Below, piece after piece: positions 16,125-24,815 of a stretch of 64,000 nt of DNA. The notes below the pieces were generated by a model that saw nothing but the letters and a program-made list of their open reading frames with translations, had not been told where the DNA came from and did no database searches. The stretch comes from Microbacterium neungamense. GTDB taxonomy: Bacteria; Actinomycetota; Actinomycetes; Actinomycetales; Microbacteriaceae. The DNA lies in contig NZ_CP069717.1 in assembly GCF_024971095.1 (NCBI RefSeq), positions 744,001 through 808,000 of the forward strand, given 5' to 3'. Position numbers and translations under genes: made by a program. Position 1 is the stretch's first letter, and each line of letters starts with the position of its first letter.

Positions 16125-16191
16125 GTTCGGGGCGCATTTTTGCGTTCGGGGCGGATGACAACCGCCCCGAACGCGAGAATCCGCCCCGAAC
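16125..16191. repeat. 30-bp-arm palindromic repeat, copy 1
   Basis: Arms 16125-16154 and 16162-16191 pair almost fully (GTTCGGGGCG, then GCGTTCGGGGCGG, with complements). The same repeat occurs at 55564-55630. It is followed by a direct duplication of CCCCGAACG-GGGGAGTGAAAG (about 16184-16231). The whole gap 15929-16257 (329 bases) otherwise shows only the DEAD-box gene leader (15929-16080), with no gene. Confidence 0.8.
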
Positions 16192-16257
16192 GAGGGGAGT
16201 GAAAGCGCCCCGAACGCGGGGAGTGAAAGGAGGGAGGGGCGAAGGGTGCGACCCGGG

Positions 16258-17211
16258 TCAGGCGTGCAGGGCCTCGTTCAGCGTGACGCCCACGCCGGTG
16301 CGCTGGGTCGCCTCGACGGCGCCGGTCAGCGAGTTGCGGCGGAACAGGATGCCGTCCCGGCCGGACAGCTCGGCGGCCTTCACCGTCGGACGTCCGCCGT
16401 CGGCGGTGTCCGGACCGTCGGCGAGCACCACCTTCGTGCCCGCGGTCACGTACAGCCCGGCCTCGACGACGCAGTCGTCGCCGAGGGAGATGCCGATGCC
16501 GGCGTTCGCGCCGAGAAGCGTCCGCTCACCGATCGACACCCGTACGGTGCCGCCGCCGGAGAGGGTGCCCATGATGGACGCCCCACCGCCGATGTCGCTG
16601 CCGTCGCCGACCACGACGCCCTGGGAGATCCGTCCCTCCACCATCGAGGCGCCGAGGGTGCCGGCGTTGAAGTTCACGAAGCCCTCGTGCATCACGGTGG
16701 TCCCGGGGGAGAGGTGCGCGCCGAGCCGCACGCGCGAGGCATCCGCGATGCGCACGCCCTCGGGCTGGACGTAGTCGGTCAGCCGCGGGAACTTGTCCAG
16801 GCCCTGCACCTGGATGCCGTGGCGCTGCAGCACCGGACGCAGGCGCGTGGCATCCGCGGGCAGCATCGGGCCGGCGTTCGTCCACGCCACGGTCGGCAGG
16901 TGGCCGAAGATGCCGTCCAGGTTCAGCTCGTTCGGCTTGACCAGCAAGCGCGACAGGGCGTGCAGGCGCAGGTAGGCGTCCGGGGTGGAGGCGACGGGCG
17001 CGTCCAGGTCCACCGACAGCTGCACGAGCTCCACCGTGACGTTGCGGCGCTCGTCCGGCTCCGCCAGCGCCTGCCAGGTCTCCGCCGCGGAGGCCGCGTC
17101 CGCGGCATCCGGCTCGCCGAGGCCGATCTCGGGGAACCAGGCGTCCAGCACGGTGCCGTCCCCGGCAGTCGTCGACAGTCCGATACCCCACACGGTGCGC
17201 TCAGTGCTCAT
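16258..17211 (-). CDS. dapD: Tetrahydrodipicolinate N-succinyltransferase
   Basis: The 317-residue protein has the actinobacterial DapD layout: an N-terminal alpha/beta region ([20 protein letters not shown]), [27 protein letters not shown], then a left-handed beta-helix of hexapeptides ([49 protein letters not shown]). It transfers succinyl from succinyl-CoA to tetrahydrodipicolinate in lysine/diaminopimelate synthesis. It is divergent from dapE with 53 bases between, the same pairing as in mycobacteria. Confidence 0.95.
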   Translation of the reverse strand: MSTERTVWGIGLSTTAGDGTVLDAWFPEIGLGEPDAADAASAAETWQALAEPDERRNVTVELVQLSVDLDAPVASTPDAYLRLHALSRLLVKPNELNLDGIFGHLPTVAWTNAGPMLPADATRLRPVLQRHGIQVQGLDKFPRLTDYVQPEGVRIADASRVRLGAHLSPGTTVMHEGFVNFNAGTLGASMVEGRISQGVVVGDGSDIGGGASIMGTLSGGGTVRVSIGERTLLGANAGIGISLGDDCVVEAGLYVTAGTKVVLADGPDTADGGRPTVKAAELSGRDGILFRRNSLTGAVEATQRTGVGVTLNEALHA

Positions 17212-17251
17212 CCCTCCAAACTACCGCCCTGGGCACCGCATGCCGGGCCGA

Positions 17252-17257
17252 TAGGCT
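17252..17257 (+). promoter_or_regulatory. -10 box TAGGCT, leaderless dapE
   Basis: TAGGCT ends seven bases before the dapE ATG at 17265. The divergent dapD promoter must share the same 53-base gap; on the other strand TAGTTT stands six bases before the dapD start, with GGAGGG between. Confidence 0.5.
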
Positions 17258-17264
17258 GGGAGCC

Positions 17265-18338
17265 ATGCTGCTCGATCCGACCGCATCCTCCGTCGACCTC
17301 ACCCGCGCCATCTGCGACATCCCGAGCGTGTCCGGCGCCGAGGGGCGCCTGGCCGACGAGCTCGAGGCGGTGGTGCGCGGCTGCGCCCACCTCGAGGTGA
17401 TCCGGCACGGCAACACGGTCGTCGCTCGCACCGACCTGGGCCGGCCGCAGCGGGTCGTCATCGCGGGACACATCGACACCGTGCCGATCAACGGCAACGT
17501 GCCCACCCGCGCCCTCTCCATCGACGGCGAGGACTTCCTCTGGGGCCGCGGCACCGTCGACATGAAGGCCGGCGTCGCGGTGCAGCTCAAGCTCGCCGTC
17601 GAGCTGACAGCGCCCGTGGTCGACATCACCTGGATCTGGTACGACAACGAAGAGGTCGAGGCGTCCAAGAACGGGTTGGGGCTGCTCGCCGCCGACCGGC
17701 CCGATCTGTTCACCGCCGACTTCGCCATTCTCGGCGAGCCCTCCAACGGCCAGGTCGAGGGCGGATGCAACGGCACGCTGCGCGCGCTCGTGCGCACCCG
17801 CGGCGTCCGCGCGCACAGCGCCCGCTCCTGGATCGGCGAGAACGCCATCCACGGCGCCGCGCCGATCCTGGCGCGGCTCGCGGAGTACCGGGCGCGGGAG
17901 ATCACCGTGGACGGGCTCGGCTACTGGGAGGGGCTGAACGCCGTCCGGATCACCGGAGGCGTCGCCGGCAACGTCATCCCGGACCTGTGCGAGATCGAGG
18001 TCAACTACCGCTTCGCGCCGAACAAGTCGATCGCCGAGGCCGAGGCGCACGTGCGCTCGGTGCTCGCCGGGTTCGAGGTGGAGATCACGGATGCCGCCGA
18101 CGGCGCCCGTCCGGGCCTCGACGCCCCGATCGCTCAGCAGTTCCTCACCGCCGTCGGCGCCGAGGCCCGGCCGAAGTACGGCTGGACCGACGTGGCCCGG
18201 TTCTCGGCGCTCGGCGTCCCGGCCGTGAACTACGGGCCCGGCGATCCCCACCTCGCACACCACGACGAGGAGCGGGTGCCGCTGGCTCAGATCGAGGACG
18301 TGGAGCGCGGACTGCGGGCGTGGCTCACCGGGGCGTGA
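17265..18338 (+). CDS. dapE: Succinyl-diaminopimelate desuccinylase
   Basis: The 357-residue M20 metallohydrolase shows metal ligands in GHIDTVPINGN, RGTVDMKAG, WYDNEEVEASKNG and ILGEPSNGQVEGG. A dimerisation domain follows (about residues 165-270), and a C-terminal His lies in GPGDPHLAHHDEE. It removes succinate to give LL-diaminopimelate. The 3' end overlaps the next gene by GTGA. Confidence 0.95.
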   Translation: MLLDPTASSVDLTRAICDIPSVSGAEGRLADELEAVVRGCAHLEVIRHGNTVVARTDLGRPQRVVIAGHIDTVPINGNVPTRALSIDGEDFLWGRGTVDMKAGVAVQLKLAVELTAPVVDITWIWYDNEEVEASKNGLGLLAADRPDLFTADFAILGEPSNGQVEGGCNGTLRALVRTRGVRAHSARSWIGENAIHGAAPILARLAEYRAREITVDGLGYWEGLNAVRITGGVAGNVIPDLCEIEVNYRFAPNKSIAEAEAHVRSVLAGFEVEITDAADGARPGLDAPIAQQFLTAVGAEARPKYGWTDVARFSALGVPAVNYGPGDPHLAHHDEERVPLAQIEDVERGLRAWLTGA

Positions 18339-19534
18339 GCCGCGGCATCCGCTCCTGGGCCCGGCTGCCGGTCGTCGCCCGGATCGCGATCGTCTACCTG
18401 CTCGCCCGCGTCATCACCACGGGCTTCCTGCTCGCGGCGGCCGGGATCTCCACCTCGCTGTCGCGGTTCGGGGCGGATGCCGGCCTGGCGGACTTCGTGC
18501 TCGGCTGGGACGCGCAGTGGTACTGGTGGGTCGCGGAGAACGGCTATCCCCGGGAGCTGCCGCGCACGGCATCCGGCGACGTGGCGGAGAACGCGTGGGC
18601 GTTCATGCCGGTGTACGCGTACCTGGCCAAGCTGGTGGGATTCGGGGTCTGGGGCGCCGGGGCGCTGACGGTGTCGCTCGTGAGCGGGTTCCTCGCCTGC
18701 CTGGCGCTGCACGGCCTGCTGCGGGACCGCATCGGAGAGAGCGCGGCGATGTGGGCCGTGACGTTCTTCGCGATGGGGCCGCTGGCGGCGCTGTTCCAGG
18801 TCGGCTACGCCGAGGCGCTGTTCGTGCTGCTGCTGCTCATCGCGCTCGATCTCGTCTCCCGGCACCGGTACGGGTGGCTGTACGCGCTCGTCCCGGTGAT
18901 GGGCTTCACCCGGCCCGGCATCCTCGCCTTCGCCCTGTTCCTCGGGCTGCACGGCATCGCGAGGTGGCGCCGCCGCCGCGCCGAGCCGCTGCCCGGGCGG
19001 GATGCCGTGCACATCGTCGCCATGGGCGCGCTCGCGACCATGGTGGGCTTCTCCTGGCAGGTGATCGCCGGCATCGTCACGGGCGAGCCGGGCGCCTACC
19101 TGCAGACCGAGCTGTCCTGGCGGCGGAACTGGATCGCCGAGCCGGTGACGCAGTTCGTGCCGTTCGAGGGCTTCGTGCAGGCCGCGGACTTCTGGTTCTC
19201 GCAGTGGGGGATGCCGGGCTGGTGGGGCTGGGTGGTGCTGGTGCTGCTCGTCGCCGGCACGGCGCTCCTGCTGCTGCGCGGGCGGGCGGTGCGCCGGCTG
19301 GGCGTGGACGTGCGGCTGTGGAGCGCGAGCTATCTGCTCTACCTGCTCGCGGTGTTCTTCCCGCAGTCGAGCACGTTCCGGCTGCTGATGCCGCTCACCC
19401 CGCTCTGGGGCGCCGTCGCGGTGCCGCGGCCGCTCGGGTATCGCATCGGCGTGCTCCTCGCGTGCCTGGCCGGGCAGTGGGTGTGGATCCTGAACATGTA
19501 CGGGCTGGCGCAGACGTTCTGGCAGGTCCCGTGA
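18335..19534 (+). CDS. PIG-V-like mannosyltransferase, membrane
   Basis: The 399-residue polytopic protein has about nine hydrophobic segments. A first extracytoplasmic loop, FVLGWDAQWYWWVAENGYP, carries the DxxWY-type acidic motif found in GT-C enzymes of the PIG-V family. PQSSTFRLLMPLTPLW near the C-terminus is also typical. It likely transfers mannose from polyprenyl-phosphate-mannose outside the membrane in glycolipid or protein mannosylation. GTG 18335 overlaps the dapE stop, so the two are translationally coupled. Substrate is unknown. Confidence 0.75.
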   Translation: MSRGIRSWARLPVVARIAIVYLLARVITTGFLLAAAGISTSLSRFGADAGLADFVLGWDAQWYWWVAENGYPRELPRTASGDVAENAWAFMPVYAYLAKLVGFGVWGAGALTVSLVSGFLACLALHGLLRDRIGESAAMWAVTFFAMGPLAALFQVGYAEALFVLLLLIALDLVSRHRYGWLYALVPVMGFTRPGILAFALFLGLHGIARWRRRRAEPLPGRDAVHIVAMGALATMVGFSWQVIAGIVTGEPGAYLQTELSWRRNWIAEPVTQFVPFEGFVQAADFWFSQWGMPGWWGWVVLVLLVAGTALLLLRGRAVRRLGVDVRLWSASYLLYLLAVFFPQSSTFRLLMPLTPLWGAVAVPRPLGYRIGVLLACLAGQWVWILNMYGLAQTFWQVP

Positions 19535-19613
19535 TTCCCCGCGCGGCGGCGACCGCCCGGCGCGGAACCCTACCGATAAACTTGAGCCATACCACCGAGG
19601 AAAGGGAGCCACG

Positions 19614-19784
19614 ATGGCAGCGATGAAGCCGAGGACCGGCGACGGACCGATGGAGGCCGTGAAGGAGGGGCGACTCATCATCGTGCGGGTTCCGCTCGAG
19701 GGCGGCGGCCGTCTGGTCGTGTCCGTGAACGACGCCGAGGCGAAGGAGCTTCACGACGTGCTCGGCGCCGTCGTGAACGCCTGA
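19614..19784 (+). CDS. DUF3117 small conserved protein
   Basis: A 56-residue protein starts MAAMKPRTGDGPMEAVKEGR and continues with IIVRVPLEGGGRLVVSV and NDAEAKELHDVLGAVV, the pattern of the DUF3117 family found throughout actinobacteria (Rv1211 in M. tuberculosis). Function is unknown. GGAAAGGGAG precedes the ATG, and a possible -10 box TAAACT lies about 40 bases upstream. A strong terminator follows. Confidence 0.88.
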   Translation: MAAMKPRTGDGPMEAVKEGRLIIVRVPLEGGGRLVVSVNDAEAKELHDVLGAVVNA

Positions 19785-19801
19785 TTCCAACGGACTGGCA
19801 G

Positions 19802-19829
19802 AAGGGCGGTGGAGGATTCCACCGCCCTT
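19802..19829 (+). terminator. Rho-independent terminator
   Basis: AAGGGCGGTGGA (19802-19813) and TCCACCGCCCTT (19818-19829) form a perfect 12-bp stem with a four-base loop, followed by TCGGCGTTT. It ends the DUF3117 transcript and may also serve the convergent O-methyltransferase gene. Confidence 0.85.
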
Positions 19830-19881
19830 TCGGCGTTTCCGGGGCCGCCGGCGGTGCCCGCACCGGTTCAGCCGGCGTGCC

Positions 19882-20514
19882 TCACGCTGCGACGCGGGTG
19901 AGCTGCAGCAGCCCTTCGCCGGCCGTGGACAGCGCGGCCAGCACGGCCTGCGACTCCTGGGTCTCCTGGATCAGCGACCGGTACGCGGTGGTGACGGCGT
20001 CCCGCTGCACGGGGTCGGCGGCGCGGCCGCCGGCGAGCACGCGGGGGACCAGCACCAGTCCGCCGGTGCGGACCAGGCGCAGCCCGTGTTCGACGTACTC
20101 GATGACGTTCTCCGGGTCGGCGTCGACCAGCACGATGTCGTAGGCGCCCTCGTTCATGCGGGGAAGCACGTCGGCGGCGCGGCCGGTGATGAACCGCACG
20201 CGCGCCGGGGGGATGCGCGCGTCCGTGAAGGCCTGCCGGGCGGCGGCGAGGTGCTCCGGCTCGTTGTCGATGGTGGTCAGCACCGCCTGCGGGGCGCCGC
20301 GCAGCAGCCACAGACCGGAGACGCCGGCGCCGGTGCCGATCTCCACGATCGAGCGGGCGCCGGATGCCGCGGCGAGCACCGCGCACTGCGCACCCACCGG
20401 GGCGCTGATCGGCGCCGCGCCGAGCTCGAGCGCGTGCGCACGGGCCCGCCCGATCGGGGCGGGTTCGACGGTGGTCTCACGGACGAATCGGGCGTTCGCG
20501 TCGTGCTCGCTCAT
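19882..20514 (-). CDS. O-methyltransferase (family 3)
   Basis: The 210-residue protein has the SAM-binding motif IVEIGTGAGVSGLWLL, an acidic second motif TIDNEPEHLAAARQAF, and YDIVLVDADPENVIEYVEHG, which carries the metal-binding Asp expected in this family (like Rv1220c). It probably methylates a catechol-type hydroxyl, substrate unknown. A TAATCT box lies seven bases before the start, suggesting a leaderless mRNA. It is divergent from tatB. Confidence 0.88.
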   Translation of the reverse strand: MSEHDANARFVRETTVEPAPIGRARAHALELGAAPISAPVGAQCAVLAAASGARSIVEIGTGAGVSGLWLLRGAPQAVLTTIDNEPEHLAAARQAFTDARIPPARVRFITGRAADVLPRMNEGAYDIVLVDADPENVIEYVEHGLRLVRTGGLVLVPRVLAGGRAADPVQRDAVTTAYRSLIQETQESQAVLAALSTAGEGLLQLTRVAA

Positions 20515-20521
20515 GCCTCTC

Positions 20522-20527
20522 AGATTA
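20522..20527 (-). promoter_or_regulatory. -10 box TAATCT for the O-methyltransferase
   Basis: The complement of 20522-20527 reads TAATCT and ends seven bases before the ATG at 20514. Confidence 0.45.
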
Positions 20528-20564
20528 GGCCGGGACGGTGCATCATCGGGGCAGGCGCGGCGAG

Positions 20565-20570
20565 TAGCCT
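20565..20570 (+). promoter_or_regulatory. -10 box TAGCCT, leaderless tatB
   Basis: TAGCCT ends six bases before the tatB ATG at 20577. Confidence 0.5.
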
Positions 20571-20576
20571 TGAGAC

Positions 20577-20975
20577 ATGGAACTGGGGCTCACGTTCGAC
20601 AAGCTGCTGCTGATCGGCCTGATCGCGGTGATCATCATCGGCCCCGAGCGCCTGCCCAAGGCCGCGGAGAGCTTCGCCCGTTTCGTCCGCCGCGCGGGCG
20701 AGTACGTGCGCGACACGAAGGCGAAGATGAAGGAGGAGCTGGGCCCGGACATCGACGACGTCGACTGGCGCAAGCTCGACCCGCGTCAGTACGACCCGCG
20801 GCGCATCATCCGCGACGCCCTCTTCGAGGAGCCCTCGTTCAGCACGCCCGTCGCCTCCGGCCCGGTGGACGGGCTCGACACGTCCGCCGCCGTGGCCCCG
20901 TCGCCGGTCTCGCGGCAGGTCCGCACCACGTTCTCGCGCACCACGCCGCCGCCGTTCGACGCGGAAGCCACCTAG
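20577..20975 (+). CDS. tatB: Sec-independent protein translocase TatB
   Basis: The 132-residue protein has a single N-terminal membrane helix (LLLIGLIAVIIIGPERLP with the conserved GPERLPK turn). An amphipathic helix follows (AAESFARFVRRAGEYVRDTKAKMKEELG), then a polar tail. With TatC it recognises twin-arginine signal peptides. The neighbouring O-methyltransferase and mrp match the mycobacterial tatB locus. Its stop overlaps that of the convergent mrp gene. Confidence 0.9.
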   Translation: MELGLTFDKLLLIGLIAVIIIGPERLPKAAESFARFVRRAGEYVRDTKAKMKEELGPDIDDVDWRKLDPRQYDPRRIIRDALFEEPSFSTPVASGPVDGLDTSAAVAPSPVSRQVRTTFSRTTPPPFDAEAT

Positions 20976-22093
20976 CGCACGCGCATCGGCAGCGGCCGGC
21001 CCGCGAGCGACCGACCGCCCTGCGCGATCCGCTCCGCGAGCGTCGCGATCGCCTGCGCCGCCGGGTCCTCCGGCGCGCCGAGCACGACCGGCATCCCGGC
21101 ATCCCCGCCGTGCCGCAGCGCGGGGCTGAGCGGCACGGATGCCAGGAGCGGCACCGCCTCGCCGTCGCGGGACAGCGCGGCCGCGACATCGGCGCCGCCG
21201 CCCGCGCCGAACAGGTCGAGCACGCTGCCGTCCGCAAGGGTGAACGCGGCCATGTTCTCCACCACGCCGATCACCCGCTGCCCGGTCTGCCGCGCCACCA
21301 GCCCGCTGCGGATCGCCACCTCCGCGGCCGCCGGCTGCGGCGTTGTGACGACGAGCACCTCGGCATGGGGGAGCAGCTGGCCGATCGAGATCGCCACGTC
21401 GCCGGTGCCCGGCGGCATGTCGATGAGCAGCACGTCCAGGTCGCCGAAGAAGACGTCGGTGAGGAACTGCTGCACGGTGCGGTGCAGCATCGGGCCGCGC
21501 CAGGCGACGACCGCCTCGCCGTCGCGCAGGAACATCCCGATCGACACCGCCTTCACGCCGTGAGCGACCGGCGGCAGCATGAGGTCGTCGATCCGGGTGG
21601 GCTGGGTGCCGGCCGGGATGCCGAGCAGCCCCGGGATGGAGAACCCGTGCACGTCGGCATCCACCAGCCCCACGCGCAGCCCGCGGGCGGCGAGGGCGAC
21701 GGCAAGGTTCGCGGTGACCGTCGACTTGCCGACCCCGCCCTTGCCGCTGGAGACGAGGATGACCCGGGTGAGCGCGTCCGGCCCGAATGGCATCTGCCGC
21801 GCGGGGCGTCCCGCGCGGAGCTTCTCGGTGAGGGCGCGGCGCTCCTCGGGCGTCATCACCCCGACGGCGACGTCGACCGCGTCGATGCCGGGGACGGATG
21901 CCGCGGCATCCCGCACGTCCTGCTCGATCCGCTGCGCCGCCGGGCATCCGACGATCGTGAGCACGATCGACACGTGCGCGGTGCCGCCGTCGACGACCAC
22001 GTCGCGGACCATGTCCAGCTCGCCGATCGGGCGGCGCAGCTCCGGGTCGGCGACCGCGGCGACGGCCTGGCGCACGCGCTCGGCGGAGGTCAC
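20972..22093 (-). CDS. mrp: Mrp/NBP35-type Fe-S cluster carrier ATPase
   Basis: The 373-residue protein has an N-terminal MIP18/DUF59 domain (VRQAVAAVADPELRRPIGELDMV). A P-loop ATPase follows with the deviant Walker A SSGKGGVGKSTVTANLA, Switch I LVDADVHGFSIPGLLG and DMPPGTGDVAISI. It binds and transfers Fe-S clusters to apoproteins in the cytoplasm. The CxxC pair seen in many Mrp proteins is not evident; the region after ENMAAF reads TLADGSVLDLFGAGGG. GTG 22093 overlaps the stop of the upstream DUF1003 gene (GTGA). Confidence 0.92.
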   Translation of the reverse strand: MTSAERVRQAVAAVADPELRRPIGELDMVRDVVVDGGTAHVSIVLTIVGCPAAQRIEQDVRDAAASVPGIDAVDVAVGVMTPEERRALTEKLRAGRPARQMPFGPDALTRVILVSSGKGGVGKSTVTANLAVALAARGLRVGLVDADVHGFSIPGLLGIPAGTQPTRIDDLMLPPVAHGVKAVSIGMFLRDGEAVVAWRGPMLHRTVQQFLTDVFFGDLDVLLIDMPPGTGDVAISIGQLLPHAEVLVVTTPQPAAAEVAIRSGLVARQTGQRVIGVVENMAAFTLADGSVLDLFGAGGGADVAAALSRDGEAVPLLASVPLSPALRHGGDAGMPVVLGAPEDPAAQAIATLAERIAQGGRSLAGRPLPMRVR

Positions 22094-22584
22094 GGCTTCT
22101 TCTCCGCCTCGAGCTCGGCGAGCATCGTCTTCAGCTCCTGCCGCAGCACATCGCGGGTGACCGTCTGGTTGGTGCGCTCCTCGAGGGCCAGGCGCAGGGC
22201 GACGATCTCGCGGGCCAGGTACTCGGTGTCGGCGAGGTTGCGCTCGGCGCGCTGCCGGTCCTGCTCGATCTGCACGCGGTCGCGGTCGTCCTGCCGGTTC
22301 TGCGCGAGCAGGATCAGCGGGGCGGCGTACGACGCCTGCAGGGAGAGCATCAGGGTGAGCGCGGTGAACCCGAGTGCGGCGTCGTCGAAGCGGAGGTGCT
22401 TCGGGGCGAGGGTGTTCCAGGCGATCCAGGCGGCGCAGAACAGGCTGAGCAGCAGCAGGAACGCCGGCGTGCCCATCGCGCGCGCCACCCACTCGGTGAA
22501 CCGGCCGAACCGGTCCTGCGAGGAGGGCGGGCGACCCGTGGCGGTGCGGCCGAGGGGGGTGTCCAGACGCGGGGTCCGTGCCAT
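22090..22584 (-). CDS. DUF1003 membrane protein
   Basis: The 164-residue protein has two transmembrane helices (FLLLLSLFCAAWIAWNTLAP and FTALTLMLSLQASYAAPLILLAQ) with the family signature QASYAAPLILLAQNRQDDRDR. A coiled-coil C-terminus follows (ALRLALEERTNQTVTRDVLRQELKTMLAELEAEKK). Function is unknown. Both ends overlap neighbours (ATGA and GTGA), so it forms one operon with the CBS/MgtE-N protein and mrp. Confidence 0.88.
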   Translation of the reverse strand: MARTPRLDTPLGRTATGRPPSSQDRFGRFTEWVARAMGTPAFLLLLSLFCAAWIAWNTLAPKHLRFDDAALGFTALTLMLSLQASYAAPLILLAQNRQDDRDRVQIEQDRQRAERNLADTEYLAREIVALRLALEERTNQTVTRDVLRQELKTMLAELEAEKKP

Positions 22585-23831
22585 CAGCTCGCCTCCTCGA
22601 CGTCGTGGGTGCGCCAGTCGTCCGGCAGCAGGTAGTCCAGCACGTCGTCGACGCTGATCGCGCCGACCAGCCGGTGCGCGGCATCCACCACGGGCAGCGA
22701 GACCAGGTCATAGCTGGCGAGCATGCGCGCCACCTCGGCGGCGGAGGCGGTCACCGACACCGGCTCGAGGCCGTCGTCCAGGATTGCGCCCAGCCTCTCG
22801 TGCGGCGGGTAGCGCAGCATCCGCTGGAAGTGCACCACGCCGAGGAGCCGGCCGGTCGGGGTCTCGAACGGCGGCAGCGTGACGAACACGGCGGCGGCGA
22901 GGGCCGGATGCAGCTCGTGGCGGCGGATCAGGGCGAGGGCCTCGGCCACCGTGGCATCCGCGGAGAGGATGATCGGCTCCGGGGTCATCAGACCGCCGGC
23001 GGTGTCCGGGCCGTACCGGAGGAGTTTGCGCACCTCCTCGGCCTCCTCGGGGTCCATCAGCTTGAGCAGCTGCTCCAGGCGCTTCGGCGGCAGCTGCGCG
23101 AGCAGGTCGGCCGCGTCGTCCGGCTCCATCTCGTCGAGGATGTCGGCGGCGCGCTCGTCGCCGAGGCGATCGAGGATGTGCACCTGCTCGTCCTCGGGCA
23201 TCTCCTCGAGGGCATCCGCGAGGCGCTCGTCGGGCAGCTCCTCGGCGACCTCGATCATGCGCTGCTGGGGCAGATCGAGCAGGCTGGTCGCGAGGTCGGC
23301 GGCGTGCATCTCGGAGTAGCTCGCGATGAGCTGCTCGGCGGACTGCGCCTCGCCAGGGCGGCGCAGCTCGGTGACCTCGTTCCACGCGGCGAAGGTGGTG
23401 GGGCCTTTCGCGAACGGGGATGCGCTGGTCTTGGGCTTGCGGAGGAACAGCTGGCTGATCGCCCACTCGCCGTGGCGGTCCTGCTCGATCGCGACGTCCT
23501 CGACCACGGCGGTGCCGCTGCCGTCGGCGAAGCTCATCCGCCGGCCGAGGAACTCGGCGAGCACGCGCACCTCGCCCGGGCGAGGCTGGAAGCGGCGCAC
23601 GTTGATGAGGCCGGTGGTGATGACCTGTCCGGAGCGGATGGAGGTCACGCGGCCGATGGAGAGGAAGACCTGACGGCGGCCGGGGATCTCGACCACCAGC
23701 CCGATCACACGGGGGGAGGCCTTACTTCGGTACACGATCACGACGTCCCGGACCTTGCCGAGCCGGTCGCCCACGGGATCGAAGACCGCGCACCCGGCCA
23801 GGCGCGCCACGAAGACCCGTTGTGTGCTCAT
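22584..23831 (-). CDS. MgtE N-domain and CBS-pair protein
   Basis: The 415-residue protein has a PRC-barrel-like N-terminus (GCAVFDPVGDRLGKVRDVVIVYRS). An MgtE intracellular N domain follows (about residues 150-280: ADLATSLLDLPQQRMIEVAEELPDERLADALEEMPEDEQ), then two CBS motifs (GLMTPEPIILSADATVAEAL and VSVTASAAEVARMLASYDLVSLPVVD). The membrane channel of MgtE is absent, so it is more likely a Mg- or nucleotide-sensing regulator than a transporter. It matches Rv1232c in position. Confidence 0.88.
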   Translation of the reverse strand: MSTQRVFVARLAGCAVFDPVGDRLGKVRDVVIVYRSKASPRVIGLVVEIPGRRQVFLSIGRVTSIRSGQVITTGLINVRRFQPRPGEVRVLAEFLGRRMSFADGSGTAVVEDVAIEQDRHGEWAISQLFLRKPKTSASPFAKGPTTFAAWNEVTELRRPGEAQSAEQLIASYSEMHAADLATSLLDLPQQRMIEVAEELPDERLADALEEMPEDEQVHILDRLGDERAADILDEMEPDDAADLLAQLPPKRLEQLLKLMDPEEAEEVRKLLRYGPDTAGGLMTPEPIILSADATVAEALALIRRHELHPALAAAVFVTLPPFETPTGRLLGVVHFQRMLRYPPHERLGAILDDGLEPVSVTASAAEVARMLASYDLVSLPVVDAAHRLVGAISVDDVLDYLLPDDWRTHDVEEAS

Positions 23832-23837
23832 TCTCCC

Positions 23838-23843
23838 AGCGTA
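23838..23843 (-). promoter_or_regulatory. -10 box TACGCT for the CBS/DUF1003/mrp operon
   Basis: On the minus strand TACGCT is followed by GGGAGA and the ATG at 23831. Confidence 0.45.
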
Positions 23844-23900
23844 GTCCGCGGGCGCTGGGGCATCCCGGCGCGGCGGAGGGCCGCATGGGACAATGGGGCG

Positions 23901-24815
23901 ATGAGCATGCTGAACCGGCCCCCGAGCGGCAATGAGATCGGCGAGATGGTGGCGTCGATGCGCGACTACGAGAGCGCGCAGAAGACGGTGTCGAAGCTGA
24001 TCGCCGCCGAGGTGCCCGCGCGCGACATCGTCATCGTCGGGCAGGGGGTGCGCACGGTCGAGCGGGTGACCGGCCGGCTGGGCTATGCCGCGGCCGCCCG
24101 GTCGGGCGCCATCAACGGCGTTCTGATCGGACTGTTCCTGTCGGCGTTCATGCTCTTCGGCACGCCCGACGCGCCCGTCTCGCTGTTCCTCGGCTTCGTG
24201 TTCATCGGCGTCGCGCTCGGGATGCTGATGAGCCTGATCACCTACGCGATCGTGCGGCGCCGTCGCGATTTCGCGAGCATCACGCAGATGGTCGCCGATC
24301 ACTACGAGGTGTGCGTGCAGCCGTCCTCGCTCGCCAAGGCGCGTCAGGCGCTCGGCGCCCAGCGACCCGCGCCGACGCGGCCCGCGGTCGATCTCAGCGA
24401 GCCGCCGAAGTACGGGGAGCGCATCGCGCCGGGCGGTGCGTCCGCGGGTGGTGCGTCCGCGCCGGGTGCGTCTCAGCCCGGTCCGGATGCCGGCGCCGCC
24501 GCTCCCGGCTCCGCACACCCGCCGCACGTCGTGCCGGCTCCCGAGGACGTCGCCGGCGCGAACCCGCCGGCCGAGCCGCCGGCGTCCGCATCCGCTCCGC
24601 CTGCTGCTCCGGCGCCCGCATCCGCTCCGCCTGCTGCCCCGGCGTCCGCGCCTGCTGCTCCGGCGTCCGCGCCTGCTCCGGCTTCCGCGCCCGCGGCTCC
24701 TCCGGTCGCGCCGCCTCCTCCGCCCGCGCCGCCGCTGCCGCAGGACGCGCCCGCCCCGGACCGCGGCGACGCGGACGGCTCCGCGGAGGGCGAGCCGCCG
24801 GCATCCGGTCGATGA
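23901..24815 (+). CDS. General-stress-protein-like membrane protein with Pro/Ala tail
   Basis: The N-terminal 90 residues resemble the general stress protein 17M (YflT-like) domain: SMRDYESAQKTVSKLIAAEVPARDIVIVG, then a glycine-zipper-like YAAAARSGAINGVLIG. Two membrane helices follow (about 70-90 and 95-118). The last 130 residues are a low-complexity Pro/Ala/Ser tail made of PPAAPA/APASAP units encoded by GCGTCCGC-type repeats (24420-24770). The tail could span the wall or be disordered in the cytoplasm. It is translationally coupled to the next gene (ATGA). Confidence 0.75.
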   Translation: MSMLNRPPSGNEIGEMVASMRDYESAQKTVSKLIAAEVPARDIVIVGQGVRTVERVTGRLGYAAAARSGAINGVLIGLFLSAFMLFGTPDAPVSLFLGFVFIGVALGMLMSLITYAIVRRRRDFASITQMVADHYEVCVQPSSLAKARQALGAQRPAPTRPAVDLSEPPKYGERIAPGGASAGGASAPGASQPGPDAGAAAPGSAHPPHVVPAPEDVAGANPPAEPPASASAPPAAPAPASAPPAAPASAPAAPASAPAPASAPAAPPVAPPPPPAPPLPQDAPAPDRGDADGSAEGEPPASGR

